NCBI GenBank assembly: GCA_910587865.1
Contig: CAJUNX010000009.1
Location: forward strand, 1-64,000
Direction: 5' to 3'
DNA: 64,000 nucleotides
Source of the DNA: an uncultured Roseburia sp.
Lineage (GTDB): Bacteria; Bacillota; Clostridia; Lachnospirales; Lachnospiraceae
In this document: positions 7,602 to 16,361 of the stretch, in pieces
Position numbering within the stretch: position 1 is the stretch's first letter
Layout: each line of letters opens with the position of its first letter
Program-made: the position numbers and the translations under genes
The notes under the pieces: model-generated
Databases searched by the model: none
Told to the model about the DNA's origin: nothing
Seen by the model: the letters and a program-made list of their open reading frames with translations, nothing else

Positions 7602-9749
7602 TCAGCCATTTATTTTCATCGTCAGCTGGATCCGCTGCTTTTTCAGATCCACGCTCATGACCTTTACCTCGACGATGTCCCCGACGCTCACCACCTCGAG
7701 CGGATGTTTGATAAAGCGGTCGCAGATCTGTGAGATATGTACCAGCCCGTCCTGATGCACGCCGATATCGACAAACGCGCCGAAGTCGATGACGTTGCGG
7801 ACCGTTCCCTTTAATATCATGCCCGGCGTTAAATCCTTTAATTCCAGCACATCGCTGCGCAGAATCGGTTTTGGCATGTCCTCACGCGGGTCGCGCGCCG
7901 GCTTTTCGAGCTCTTTTACAATGTCCCGGAGCGTCAGCTCGCCGACCCCCAGCTCCTTTGCAAGCGTCCCGTAATCGCGGATCTTTCTGGCAATGCCTTC
8001 CACCTTGCGGTTTTTTACATCCTCTAAGGTATAACCGAGCTTCTCTAAGAGCTTCTTTGTGGCATCGTAGCTCTCCGGGTGCACCCCGGTCGCGTCCAGC
8101 GGGTTTTTCCCGTCATTGATGCGCATGAACCCCGCGCACTGCTCATAGGCTTTCGGCCCGAGCTTGGCCACCTTTAACAGTCCGGCGCGGGATGCAAAGG
8201 GGCCGTTTTCCTCGCGGTAGGCGACAATATTTTTTGAGACGGCCTTACTGATCCCGGAGATATATTCCAACAGGGAGGCTGACGCCGTGTTTAAATCCAC
8301 GCCGACTTTATTTACGCAGTCCTCGACAACACCCTCAAGCGCCTCGCTTAACTTCTTCTGGTTCATGTCATGCTGATATTGTCCCACGCCGATCGACTTC
8401 GGATCGATTTTTACCAGCTCCGCCAGCGGATCCTGCAGGCGGCGCGCCATCGACGCGGCGCTTCTCTGCCCGACGTCAAAATTCGGAAATTCCTCTGTCG
8501 CCAGTTTGCTCGCAGAGTAGACCGACGCTCCGGCCTCATTGACAATGATGTACTGCACCTTTTCCGGAATCTCCTTTAACAGATCCACGATCACCTGCTC
8601 CGACTCCCTGGAGGCCGTTCCGTTTCCTAATGAGATCAGCGTGACGTGATGCTTCGCGATCAGCTTCTTTAAGACAGCCTTTGCCTCGGCTACCTTGTTC
8701 TGCGGCGCGGTCGGGTAAATCACGGTCGTATCGAGTACTTTTCCGGTCGGATCGACCACCGCAAGCTTACAGCCTGTCCGAAACGCCGGATCCCAGCCGA
8801 GCACCACCTGTCCCGCGATCGGCGGCTGCATCAGAAGCTGTTCTAAATTTTTACCGAACACATGGATCGCTCCGTCCTCCGCACGCTCGGTCAGGCTGCT
8901 TCTGATCTCGCGCTCAATCGCCGGGGCAATCAGTCGGTCATAGGCATCCTCCACAACCTCTTTCAAGACAACTGTCGTTTCTTTATTGTCCCGCACAATC
9001 ACCTGACGCTCCAGATAGCCGAGTATCTCCTCCACAGGCGCTTCCACCTTCACGCTCAGGAATTTCTCATTCTCTCCGCGGTTGATCGCAAGGATCCTGT
9101 GCCCGGCCAGCTTTGCCACCGGCTCGTCGAATTCATAGTACATCTCATAGACGGACTCCGCCTCCGGGTCCTTCGCCGCGGAAATCAGGCGTCCTTTTTT
9201 CACGGTCAGATCGCGGATCCTGGTGCGGTAATCCGCCTCGTCCGAGATCGCCTCCGCGATGATATCCTTCGCCCCCGCGATGGCATCCGCTGCACTCTCC
9301 ACACCCTTTTCCGGATCTATGTATGCTTCTGCTTCCTTCAGAAGCGGTGTCTTTATCATCTGAAGGGAAATCACATTCGCAAGAGGCTCTAACCCTTTTT
9401 CCTTCGCGATCGTGGCGCGCGTCCTGCGCTTCGGCTTGTACGGGCGGTACAGATCTTCCACGAGCACCATCGTCTCCGCGGCAAGAATCTGGGATTTTAA
9501 TTCCTCCGTCAGCTTTCCCTGTTCCTCAATGCTCCCGAGCACCGTCTCCTTGCGCTCCTCTAAGTTGCGCAGATAAATGAGCCGCTCGGACAGACTGCGC
9601 AGCACCTCGTCGTTTAACGCTCCGGTCACCTCTTTGCGGTAACGGGCGATAAACGGGATCGTGTTGCCCTCGTCGATCAGCTGTACCGCTGCCCCCGTCT
9701 GCTGGCGTCTGATGTTTAGTTCTTCTGAAATCTTTGCAATAATATCCAT
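7602..9749 (-). CDS. tex: Tex-family RNA-binding transcription accessory protein
   Basis: The 715-residue protein matches the usual Tex length and domain order. It has an N-terminal helical region (IRRQQTGAAVQLIDEGNTIPFIARYRKEVTG) and a YqgF/RNase-H-like domain around WDPAFRTGCKLAVVDPTGKVLDTTVIYP. Helix-hairpin-helix segments follow (LNTASASLLEYISGIS), and a C-terminal S1 RNA-binding domain ends at VKVMSVDLKKQRIQLTMK. Tex binds RNA and affects transcription and stress tolerance; the molecular role is still loosely defined. It is monocistronic, with the ribU promoter region following it. Confidence 0.95.
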   Translation of the reverse strand: MDIIAKISEELNIRRQQTGAAVQLIDEGNTIPFIARYRKEVTGALNDEVLRSLSERLIYLRNLEERKETVLGSIEEQGKLTEELKSQILAAETMVLVEDLYRPYKPKRRTRATIAKEKGLEPLANVISLQMIKTPLLKEAEAYIDPEKGVESAADAIAGAKDIIAEAISDEADYRTRIRDLTVKKGRLISAAKDPEAESVYEMYYEFDEPVAKLAGHRILAINRGENEKFLSVKVEAPVEEILGYLERQVIVRDNKETTVVLKEVVEDAYDRLIAPAIEREIRSSLTERAEDGAIHVFGKNLEQLLMQPPIAGQVVLGWDPAFRTGCKLAVVDPTGKVLDTTVIYPTAPQNKVAEAKAVLKKLIAKHHVTLISLGNGTASRESEQVIVDLLKEIPEKVQYIIVNEAGASVYSASKLATEEFPNFDVGQRSAASMARRLQDPLAELVKIDPKSIGVGQYQHDMNQKKLSEALEGVVEDCVNKVGVDLNTASASLLEYISGISKAVSKNIVAYREENGPFASRAGLLKVAKLGPKAYEQCAGFMRINDGKNPLDATGVHPESYDATKKLLEKLGYTLEDVKNRKVEGIARKIRDYGTLAKELGVGELTLRDIVKELEKPARDPREDMPKPILRSDVLELKDLTPGMILKGTVRNVIDFGAFVDIGVHQDGLVHISQICDRFIKHPLEVVSVGDIVEVKVMSVDLKKQRIQLTMKING

Positions 9750-9930
9750 ACAGAAATATAACCTCTTTCTTTTTGCTATGACCCATTATAACGAAGTTGC
9801 ATCCGGATCGCAAGATGATTGTTTTTTTCCCTGCAGCGTGTTACAATATGGGGTATCATTGCAAAAATCAGTCCTGTCAGGGCACCCGGTATCCGGCGGC
9901 CTGCGGCATAACAGAAAGGTATGAGATATC

Positions 9931-10266
9931 ATGAACGATCAGAAACGTTCCGCAAATATGGAATTCGCCTCACTGATCCTCGGCATCGCTGCGATCGCGA
10001 CTGCCTGCCTGGTCTACCCGGCTTTTGTCTGCGGTTCCCTAAGCATTATGTTTGCGCTGCTCTCAAGAGGCGGCACACGCACCTTTACGCAAAAAGCCCA
10101 GGTCGGGCTTATTTTAGGCAGCATCGGCCTGGGTGTCGTGATCTTCCTGGTCGCCTATACGCTTTTGATCGCCTATGTGTATTTTGGCGGAATCGAGGAG
10201 ATGGCAGAAGTGCTGTACGGCAATATGGGGATTGACTATGAGACCCTTCTGCGGAATCTGAGGTAA
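9931..10266 (+). CDS. Small two-helix membrane protein (DUF4190-like)
   Basis: This 111-residue protein has two hydrophobic segments, about 14-45 and 58-85, separated by a polar loop containing RGGTRTFTQKAQVG. NMEFASLILGIAAI with a paired SIGLGVVIF is typical of DUF4190-like proteins. ATG 9931 has GAAAGG about ten bases upstream. It converges on a DUF2752 gene; these two families are often neighbours in Lachnospiraceae. Function is unknown. Confidence 0.72.
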   Translation: MNDQKRSANMEFASLILGIAAIATACLVYPAFVCGSLSIMFALLSRGGTRTFTQKAQVGLILGSIGLGVVIFLVAYTLLIAYVYFGGIEEMAEVLYGNMGIDYETLLRNLR

Positions 10267-10319
10267 GACGTCACGATTCACTGCCGGTATGGATTTGCAG
10301 ACAGACCCGTCATACGTCT

Positions 10320-10805
10320 CTACTGCAGCAGATCCACGCCCCACAGGATCAGCGCCAGGTTTTTGACCAGAACGTTTAACAGAATAAGTCCAAGCGCGGT
10401 CCAGAGATAGACATCCCTGAAATGCAGCGCGATCTTCAGCCGGCCGCGGCTGAGCCGTTCGACCGTCTGACTGAACATGAACCAGCCTCCGATCACCGCC
10501 GTGTAGGGAACAATCGGATGGAGGACGAGGGAGCGGACAAACTGTCCCTGAAGCAGCGCATATACGGCCCTCGTCCCGCCGCAGCCCGGACAATAGAAAC
10601 CGGAGAGCAGGTGAACCATGCAGGGACCGAACAGGCGCAGGGGACGCAGGCTCGTGTACTTCATCACCGCCCAAAGCAGCAGGGCCGCGGCGATCACACC
10701 CCAGCCTGCAATATAAAAACCCCGATCTGATTCCCCGCCGGTCTTACGGAGCGCGGAAAGTGAATTTTGACAGCTTTTAAAACGTTTCACAAATTTTTTG
10801 TCCAT
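10320..10805 (-). CDS. DUF2752 family membrane protein
   Basis: This 161-residue protein has about four hydrophobic stretches and the family's signature GFYCPGCGGTRAVYALLQGQ near residues 68-87, which contains a CxxC pair. It is convergent with the upstream small membrane protein, with 53 bases between stops. No function is established for the family. Confidence 0.82.
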   Translation of the reverse strand: MDKKFVKRFKSCQNSLSALRKTGGESDRGFYIAGWGVIAAALLLWAVMKYTSLRPLRLFGPCMVHLLSGFYCPGCGGTRAVYALLQGQFVRSLVLHPIVPYTAVIGGWFMFSQTVERLSRGRLKIALHFRDVYLWTALGLILLNVLVKNLALILWGVDLLQ

Positions 10806-11040
10806 ATGTTCTGGTGTCCTCCAGGAACAGTTCGTTATGACACAGGTCCATATTTACAAGATCTGTCGTAAAAAGGTCAGGCAGTTCCTGTATCCTCCAT
10901 CCCCCGTATCCATCACGATTATTTTATTCTAAACACGAAACAGGGCGGCCTGTCAAGAAAAATCCGCAAAAGGTTTTCTTCCCGAAACGGGCCGATAAAA
11001 AAAGATAGCATATTTTCGTATTGTGTGATATCATAGCGAA

Positions 11041-11103
11041 GGGCATTGATCCGCCCGTCCGGACCAGATGAACCGCGCAATGCCCTGGTCAGATCCGGGC
11101 GGA
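11041..11103 (+). promoter_or_regulatory. Structured leader upstream of the DUF975 gene
   Basis: The interval 10806-11128 has no gene. Near its end, CCGCCCG (11051-11057) can pair with CGGGCGG (11096-11102), and inside it GACCAG pairs with CTGGTC. GGGCATTG (11041-11048) can pair with CAATGCCC (11078-11085), which lies in the loop of the first structure, so both together would form a pseudoknot. It ends 25 bases before the start codon. It may be a regulatory leader; no known riboswitch class is recognised. Confidence 0.4.
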
Positions 11104-11128
11104 CCAAACGCGCAGAAATGAGGGTTTT

Positions 11129-11902
11129 ATGAAACGAAGTTCAAAAGAAATCAAGCGCATCTCGCGCGACATGTTAAATAACCGGTATTCGGTGCCGATG
11201 GGGGCTTTCGTTGCGGCTGGTCTGATTCCTGCTCTGATCGAAATCCCTTTTTCCTTATCCTCCGGCGATTACCCGTCCACACCTCAGCTGATCATTACAA
11301 CTGCGGCACGCTTTCTGATCCTTCTGATCGGTCAGATGCTCCTGATCGGCGTATTCCTGGTTCATCTGAATATGACAAGAAAAAAAGAATTTCACATCGT
11401 TCAGATATTTCAGCCGTTTCGTGAGGGAACCGACCGTTATTTCGGAGCGGTGCTTTTATACACGCTCCTCTTGCTTCTGGCCGGCGCACCGGCCATCACC
11501 GGCATTCTCTGGTTTTACTCCGCCGGTCCCACCGCCTCTTCCGCGGTGATCCTGATTGTAACCTGCCTGCTCTCGATCATTCCGATCGTGGCATTTATGC
11601 TGAATTTTCAGCTGATATACCTGTTTCTGCTCGACGATCCGCAGATGAAAGTGACCGCCGCTTTTGGGAAATGCCGCCGGCTCATGAAGGGAAACAAAAA
11701 AAGACTGTTCTCCCTTTTCTTCGGATTTTTGGGATGGGGCGGTCTCATCGCCTGTTCCTTCGGCATCGCCGCGCTCTGGGCCGCTCCTTACATGATCCAG
11801 GTGCTGGTCACATTTTATCTTGACTGTACCGAAGAGCTCGACCAGATTCCGGTTCGGGAATATGGCAGGGAATCCGGTTCCTTTACCAATTTATTTTTTT
11901 AA
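11129..11902 (+). CDS. DUF975 family membrane protein
   Basis: This 257-residue integral membrane protein has about six hydrophobic segments. The start MKRSSKEIKRISRDMLNNRYSVPMGAFV matches DUF975 proteins. The family's central motif region FGKCRRLMKGNKKRLFSLFFGFLGW is present near residues 182-206. ATG 11129 has GAGGG five bases upstream. A hairpin terminator follows the stop codon. Function is unknown; proteins of this family are frequent in Lachnospiraceae. Confidence 0.8.
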   Translation: MKRSSKEIKRISRDMLNNRYSVPMGAFVAAGLIPALIEIPFSLSSGDYPSTPQLIITTAARFLILLIGQMLLIGVFLVHLNMTRKKEFHIVQIFQPFREGTDRYFGAVLLYTLLLLLAGAPAITGILWFYSAGPTASSAVILIVTCLLSIIPIVAFMLNFQLIYLFLLDDPQMKVTAAFGKCRRLMKGNKKRLFSLFFGFLGWGGLIACSFGIAALWAAPYMIQVLVTFYLDCTEELDQIPVREYGRESGSFTNLFF

Positions 11903-11909
11903 CTGTCCG

Positions 11910-11937
11910 TCCGCGGTGCATTTGTACCGCGGATATT
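11910..11937 (+). terminator. Hairpin between DUF975 gene and uracil permease
   Basis: TCCGCGGT (11910-11917) pairs with ACCGCGGA (11926-11933) around an eight-base loop, followed by TATTTT. The T-run is short. It could act as a terminator for the DUF975 gene or an attenuator for the permease 38 bases further on. Confidence 0.55.
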
Positions 11938-11974
11938 TTGGGCAGATTTTCATTTCCAAAGGAGGAAATCTGTT

Positions 11975-13378
11975 ATGAATCAAAGAGACGACGCAATCCG
12001 CGACGCAAAAGTGCTCGGTCTTCCGAAGATGCTGATCCTGGGACTGCAGCACATGTTCGCCATGTTCGGGGCAACCATCCTTGTGCCTATTCTTGTGAAC
12101 AGCTATTTCGGCGAGGATGTCCTTCACGTGCAGGTCACCCTGATCTGCGCAGGGCTTGGAACCCTGTTTTTCCACCTGTGTTCGGGTTTCCGCGTCCCGG
12201 CCTTTCTCGGCTCTTCCTTCGCGTTTCTGGGCGGCTTTGCCACGATCCAGGCGATGGATACCGGTGTGTTTGCGGAGATGTCCAACGCGGACAAGCTCTC
12301 CTGCGCCTGCGGCGGCATCGTGGTCGCCGGGCTTTTGTACCTTGTGCTCGCGTTTGTCATCCGTCTGGCCGGAGTCAGCAAAGTCATGCGTTTTCTGCCG
12401 CCGGTCGTCACCGGCCCGATCATTATCTGCATCGGTTTAAGCCTCGCCGGCTCCGCGATCAATAACGCGTCCACCAACTGGCCGCTCGCGCTGATCGCGC
12501 TTGTGACCATCATCGTGTTTAACATCTGGGGAAAGGGTATGTTTAAAATCATCCCGATTCTGATGGGCGTGGTGATTTCTTACGCAGCCGCGCTGATCTT
12601 CCATGCGGCTGGCCTGACCAATGCCGACGGCTCCGCAATCTTTGACTTTACCAATATCGCAAACGCCGCCTGGGTCGGGTTCCCGGATTTTTCATTCTGT
12701 AAATTTAACCTCTCGGCAATCCTTGTGATGGCGCCGATCGCACTTGCAACCATGATGGAGCACATCGGCGATATGTCTGCGATCTCCGCCACGGTCGGGG
12801 AAAATTTTATCGAGAAACCCGGTCTTCACCGGACGCTGATCGGGGACGGCCTGGCGACCTCCCTCTCCGCACTGGTGGGCGGTCCGGCCAACACCACCTA
12901 CGGCGAGAACACCGGCGTGCTGGAGTTAAGCCGCGTCTATGACCCGAAGGTGATCCGCATTGCCGCACTCTACGCCATCCTGCTCTCCTTCATCCCGAAA
13001 ATGGCGCAGGTGATCGGCTCCATGCCGTCCGCCATCATCGGCGGCGTCAGCTTCATGCTCTACGGTATGATCTCGGCGATCGGCGTCCGCAATGTCGTTG
13101 AAAACCGCGTGGATTTCACCAAATCCAGGAATCTGATCATCGCAGGCGTGATCTTTGTGTGCGGCCTCGGCTTCTCGAACGGCCTGACGTTTACCGTTGC
13201 GGGTACCTCCGTCACGCTGACCTCACTGTCGATCGCAGCGATCATCGGTATCCTGTTAAACGCCGTTCTTCCGGGCAATGATTACCATTTCGGCAAAGAT
13301 CAGGAGATGGATTCTAACCGCGGCCTTGACATGAAGCCGAACCTCAAGGAGGATACCAGCTACCGGAATCAGGAGTAG
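11975..13378 (+). CDS. uraA: Uracil permease, NCS2 family
   Basis: This 467-residue nucleobase:cation symporter is of the uracil-xanthine (NCS2) family with about 14 helices. LGLQHMFAMFGATILVPIL near the N-terminus is the family signature. AMMEHIGDMSAIS-like residues (IALATMMEHIGD) carry the conserved TM8 acidic residue, and GGPANTTYGENTGVL is the TM10 motif specific to the uracil branch. The AGGAGG site is nine bases before the ATG. A strong terminator follows. No PyrR-type leader was seen. Confidence 0.92.
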   Translation: MNQRDDAIRDAKVLGLPKMLILGLQHMFAMFGATILVPILVNSYFGEDVLHVQVTLICAGLGTLFFHLCSGFRVPAFLGSSFAFLGGFATIQAMDTGVFAEMSNADKLSCACGGIVVAGLLYLVLAFVIRLAGVSKVMRFLPPVVTGPIIICIGLSLAGSAINNASTNWPLALIALVTIIVFNIWGKGMFKIIPILMGVVISYAAALIFHAAGLTNADGSAIFDFTNIANAAWVGFPDFSFCKFNLSAILVMAPIALATMMEHIGDMSAISATVGENFIEKPGLHRTLIGDGLATSLSALVGGPANTTYGENTGVLELSRVYDPKVIRIAALYAILLSFIPKMAQVIGSMPSAIIGGVSFMLYGMISAIGVRNVVENRVDFTKSRNLIIAGVIFVCGLGFSNGLTFTVAGTSVTLTSLSIAAIIGILLNAVLPGNDYHFGKDQEMDSNRGLDMKPNLKEDTSYRNQE

Positions 13379-13396
13379 CGGAATGCTATGGGCCGT

Positions 13397-13430
13397 GCGA
13401 GCCGTCCTTTAAAAATGGACGGCTCGCTTT
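13397..13430 (+). terminator. Intrinsic terminator after uracil permease
   Basis: GCGAGCCGTCC (13397-13407) pairs perfectly with GGACGGCTCGC (13417-13427) around a nine-base loop, followed by TTT. The long GC-rich stem makes it convincing despite the short T-run. Confidence 0.8.
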
Positions 13431-13474
13431 ACAAACTGCACGGAAGATCTTTTCAATAGCCATTACATGGGGAT

Positions 13475-13803
13475 TTAGTTGTCGGTATCGTTCTCCTTAT
13501 CTTCTTCGTCAGATGTAATATCTGTATTGGAACCTAAGAAAGTGTCTTTTGTGATAAAATTTCCACAATATGAACATGTACAGGTTTCGTGTAACCAGTA
13601 CATTCCACCATCCGTCGTAATCCAGCTTTTATAATCGTTTGATACAGGAGGTTTCATCTGGTGTATTTGGAATGGAGTATAGTTTCCTGTATTTTGCGTA
13701 CCGGTTACGACAGGGCATTTGTCAATTGCTGTTTTTGCATAAATGGTTGTTGTACCTGCAAGCAAAAACAAAGCGATAAATATAATAATTCTTTTTTATA
13801 CAT
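13475..13803 (-). CDS. Small secreted protein with apparent frame break in the signal peptide
   Basis: An ATG at 13803 with GGAGG just upstream reads Met-Tyr-Lys-Lys and then leaves frame at a run of six A (13797-13792). One extra A would continue as KRIIIFIALFLLAGTTTIYA, a textbook signal peptide, into a 75-80 residue secreted domain. That domain contains TCTCSYCGNFITKD (possible zinc or disulfide pair) and an acidic tail. Without the extra base, translation would have to start at ATT or TTG (13771) with no good ribosome site. It could be a disrupted gene, a phase-variable one or a base-calling indel. The function of the mature part is unknown. It lies just downstream of the MerR gene on the same strand. 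Confidence 0.6.
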
Positions 13804-13839
13804 AGAACCTCCTTTGACTCCCTGTGATAACATATATAT

Positions 13840-14850
13840 TTATAAATACCACTGGATAAACAGTGCAATACACGCCCAGTCCGTTATAGCCAGTATGACG
13901 GCTATCAGTAAATACAGGACTGCTTTTTCCCGAAGCCAGCCGGAATCTGCGGAAAGATACTGTCCCGGCTTTCCGGGAGCCGGTGCCAGGGCCACCTCCT
14001 GTCCTTCGCGCCAGGTCCGTCGAAATGCGCCGTATGCGGTGGTGACAACGACAGGTCTTTCGCCGGTATCCGCCGCAGTACAGTGAATCAGCGGATACCA
14101 ATTGTCAGGCCGTAGTTCGCCCCACAGCAGCATCGGAATCAGCCAAATACCGCCGCGTCCCGGTTCGCTGAATCCAGGGGCAGTCATACCAGCTCTTGCA
14201 TAAGCGGCGTCTATTCCAGATTCCTGAATGACAGCCGTAATCTGTCCAGTGTCCCACACCGCTATGGATTTCAGTCGGACCGAAAGGTGCAGATATCGGA
14301 TTGCCGCAATCAGACTGAGAACAGCGCCGACCAGTATCACAAAAATGACTGCAGCCAGGGCCAAATGCGCGCCCTGCATAGCCAACAGCATCAGCAGAAT
14401 TCCAAACAGAAAAAGCGTCAACAGAAGATAAAACATGCGTGGGTGCTTCTTTGGCGGAATTTCCTGCCGGTCAATATAATGCGTGACCGGCCCAAGACTC
14501 CTGGCAAATGCTGTTACAGAACCCTGCTCTGTCAAAGACAGTCGGCTTAATGCTTCCTGTATCGCCTGTTTTTCATAGATCTCTGCTTCCAAAAGCGTTT
14601 TTTTCTCATCAATCATCCCAGGCAGGGTCTCCGGCTGCATCAGCAGCTGACTGATCTCGCTGATCGAAAAATCTGTGCGGCGCAGCACAGCGATATCTTT
14701 TAACCGCTGAATATCAGCAGACGAGAAATCGTAGGACATCCCGTGGGCTCTTTCTTCGGTATGAGGGGAAAGCAGTCCTTTTTTTACATACAACCGGACG
14801 GTTTTCTCTGTCAGTCCGGTCTGCTGGCAGACCTCCTTCATTTTTGCCAT
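13840..14850 (-). CDS. MerR-type regulator fused to a membrane domain
   Basis: Residues 1-70 are a MerR-family winged helix (MKEVCQQTGLTEKTVRLYVKKGLLSP, then YDFSSADIQRLKDIAVLRRTDFSISEI). A short coiled-coil follows to about 110. Two closely spaced membrane helices lie at about 140-185, then a soluble region containing WLIPMLLWGELRPDNWYPLIHC and VVTTAYGAFRRTWREGQEV. A final membrane helix lies at the C-terminus. ATG 14850 has AGGAGG six bases upstream; the ATG at 14856 abuts that site. A membrane-tethered MerR protein probably senses an envelope signal; the signal is unknown. Confidence 0.82.
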   Translation of the reverse strand: MAKMKEVCQQTGLTEKTVRLYVKKGLLSPHTEERAHGMSYDFSSADIQRLKDIAVLRRTDFSISEISQLLMQPETLPGMIDEKKTLLEAEIYEKQAIQEALSRLSLTEQGSVTAFARSLGPVTHYIDRQEIPPKKHPRMFYLLLTLFLFGILLMLLAMQGAHLALAAVIFVILVGAVLSLIAAIRYLHLSVRLKSIAVWDTGQITAVIQESGIDAAYARAGMTAPGFSEPGRGGIWLIPMLLWGELRPDNWYPLIHCTAADTGERPVVVTTAYGAFRRTWREGQEVALAPAPGKPGQYLSADSGWLREKAVLYLLIAVILAITDWACIALFIQWYL

Positions 14851-15007
14851 AGGCATCCTCCTTTCAGACAGTGAAATATGTTTCTGTTATCTTTAATTTA
14901 CATCCTGACCTAAGGGAAGAGTCAAGTAATTTTTCTGTTTTTTGAAAATATCAGCCCTGTCACATAACAAACGGGCAGCACGCTTCGCGAACTGCCCTTA
15001 TATTAAT

Positions 15008-15040
15008 AAAAAGGGCTATGAAACTTTCACAACCCTTTTC
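15008..15040 (-). terminator. Intrinsic terminator after the LytTR-LiaF pair
   Basis: On the minus strand AAAAGGGTTGTGAAA and TTTCATAGCCCTTTT form a near-complete hairpin followed by TTATT. A second inverted repeat, GGGCAG/CTGCCC (14973-14997), lies beyond it and could serve either strand. No gene lies in 14851-15081. Confidence 0.75.
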
Positions 15041-15081
15041 TATTTCTCCGTTCTCCCTACCGGCATCGATCACACCAACTG

Positions 15082-15786
15082 TCAGATGTAGTAAATCCGT
15101 ACCGTAGCAAAATTGGACTCCCCGTGAATCGTGAGAAGAACCCCGCTCTCCCCCGTTCTCATCCCATATTCGTTCACCGAGCCGAATGCCCTGTCAATAT
15201 CATAGCTCTGCACATCCCATTCCTTCGGAATATACAGATTCAGCAGTCCGAACGCATTCTCAATCCGCAGATTTGCAACGCCATCCGGCACAAATGCATT
15301 GTCAAAATAGACGGACAGTGTGCCGAAATTATTTTCAATCCGCGCCATCCGGAACTCGTCGGAATTGATGTAGCGGCTTGCGGTGCTAAAGCAGTTGCTG
15401 ACGTGAATGTCTCCGGCTGTGTATGTTCCGCCGCCCTGTCCCTGAAAGCTCTGTTCACGGAAATTCTCATCCATCCTGTCCCTGCGTCTTCCCTGAAAGA
15501 TCATTGTGAGACCGATGCTGCCAAACAGCGCCGCATAGAGAACCGTCCACGGTGTCAGTGCGGTAATCCGAAGTACTTTGTCGTAGAGAATGCTGATAAA
15601 TGCAATGGAAAACAGGATTTTATAAAAATTCTGTCGCTTTATCCCGTCCACAAGCATCCACACCAGAAGAACCGTAAGCATGATGCGCGCAATGCTGAAA
15701 TACGGCAGTAATCCGATTTTTCCCAAAATGATCCAGACTGCTCCCAGAATAAAAATGATCCCCCAGATATTTTTACTGTTTTTCAT
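15082..15786 (-). CDS. LiaF-like cell-envelope response protein
   Basis: This 234-residue protein has four N-terminal hydrophobic segments (about residues 7-100) and a C-terminal beta-rich LiaF-like domain. The domain has the repeating pattern NNFGTLSVYFDNA, ENAFGLLNLYIPKEW and DRAFGSVNEYG. LiaF proteins modulate envelope-stress signalling in Firmicutes. Its start overlaps the LytTR gene by 14 bases, so the pair is co-translated and probably functions together. Confidence 0.82.
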   Translation of the reverse strand: MKNSKNIWGIIFILGAVWIILGKIGLLPYFSIARIMLTVLLVWMLVDGIKRQNFYKILFSIAFISILYDKVLRITALTPWTVLYAALFGSIGLTMIFQGRRRDRMDENFREQSFQGQGGGTYTAGDIHVSNCFSTASRYINSDEFRMARIENNFGTLSVYFDNAFVPDGVANLRIENAFGLLNLYIPKEWDVQSYDIDRAFGSVNEYGMRTGESGVLLTIHGESNFATVRIYYI

Positions 15787-16243
15787 GATGCAACCTCTTT
15801 TCTTCTAATTTTGCGACCAGCGGTTTGTAATAATACCGTGATACGTACACCTGCTTGTGGGTTCCCGCAAAAGAAACCACACTTGACGCCGTCAGATTGC
15901 GGTCGATGGAATACACCAGCCCGGTATTTAAAATCGCCGACTTTGACACCCGCATAAAAAAGCCGGGGAGCAGGTTTTCCAGCTCATAGAGCTTATACCG
16001 TGTCTGATAAAGCTCTTTTCTGGTGTGTGCCAGTACGCTGTTTTCGTTGGTCTCGAAAAACAGGATGCTGTCGAGCGGCAGATAGTATTCCGTTGTCCCT
16101 TTATAGACCAGGATCTTCTGCGCAGCCCCCGTCACATCGTCGATCGCACTCTGTATCGCCGCGATCTCTTTCGTCAGTCTGCGGCAGCGGATGATCACCT
16201 CGTCCTCCGCCCGATTTTCATCCATCTCGATTCTGATCTTCAT
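15773..16243 (-). CDS. LytTR-domain DNA-binding regulator
   Basis: This 156-residue stand-alone LytTR regulator has no receiver domain. The DNA-binding domain occupies about residues 43-150, with YYLPLDSILFFETNENSVLAHT, LYELENLLPGFFMRVSKSAILN and KQVYVSRYYYKPL. The ATG has GGAG eight bases upstream. It forms an operon with the LiaF-like membrane protein, a common stand-alone LytTR plus membrane partner arrangement in Clostridia, where the membrane protein is thought to restrain the regulator. Confidence 0.86.
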   Translation of the reverse strand: MKIRIEMDENRAEDEVIIRCRRLTKEIAAIQSAIDDVTGAAQKILVYKGTTEYYLPLDSILFFETNENSVLAHTRKELYQTRYKLYELENLLPGFFMRVSKSAILNTGLVYSIDRNLTASSVVSFAGTHKQVYVSRYYYKPLVAKLEEKRLHHEKQ

Positions 16244-16291
16244 ACGTCAAACTCCTCTGTCTGCAGGTCCGTCCTGGCTACATACTTATTT

Positions 16292-16338
16292 TAAAAAAAG
16301 AAACCTCCGATGTAAACAGGTTTACACCAGGAGGTTTG
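16292..16338 (-). terminator. Intrinsic terminator after the Mrp/ApbC gene
   Basis: On the minus strand AAACCTCC (16337-16330) pairs with GGAGGTTT (16308-16301), with GTAAAC/GTTTAC pairing inside. It is followed by CTTTTTTTAAAAT. It lies 24 bases after the ATPase stop codon and before the LytTR gene. Confidence 0.9.
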
Positions 16339-16361
16339 ATTCTTACGGTAAGAGGTAACAT

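Noticed and set aside
11903..11974. PyrR-type attenuator ahead of the uracil permease
   Set aside because: Only a simple hairpin is present; the conserved PyrR-binding loop and antiterminator pair were not seen.
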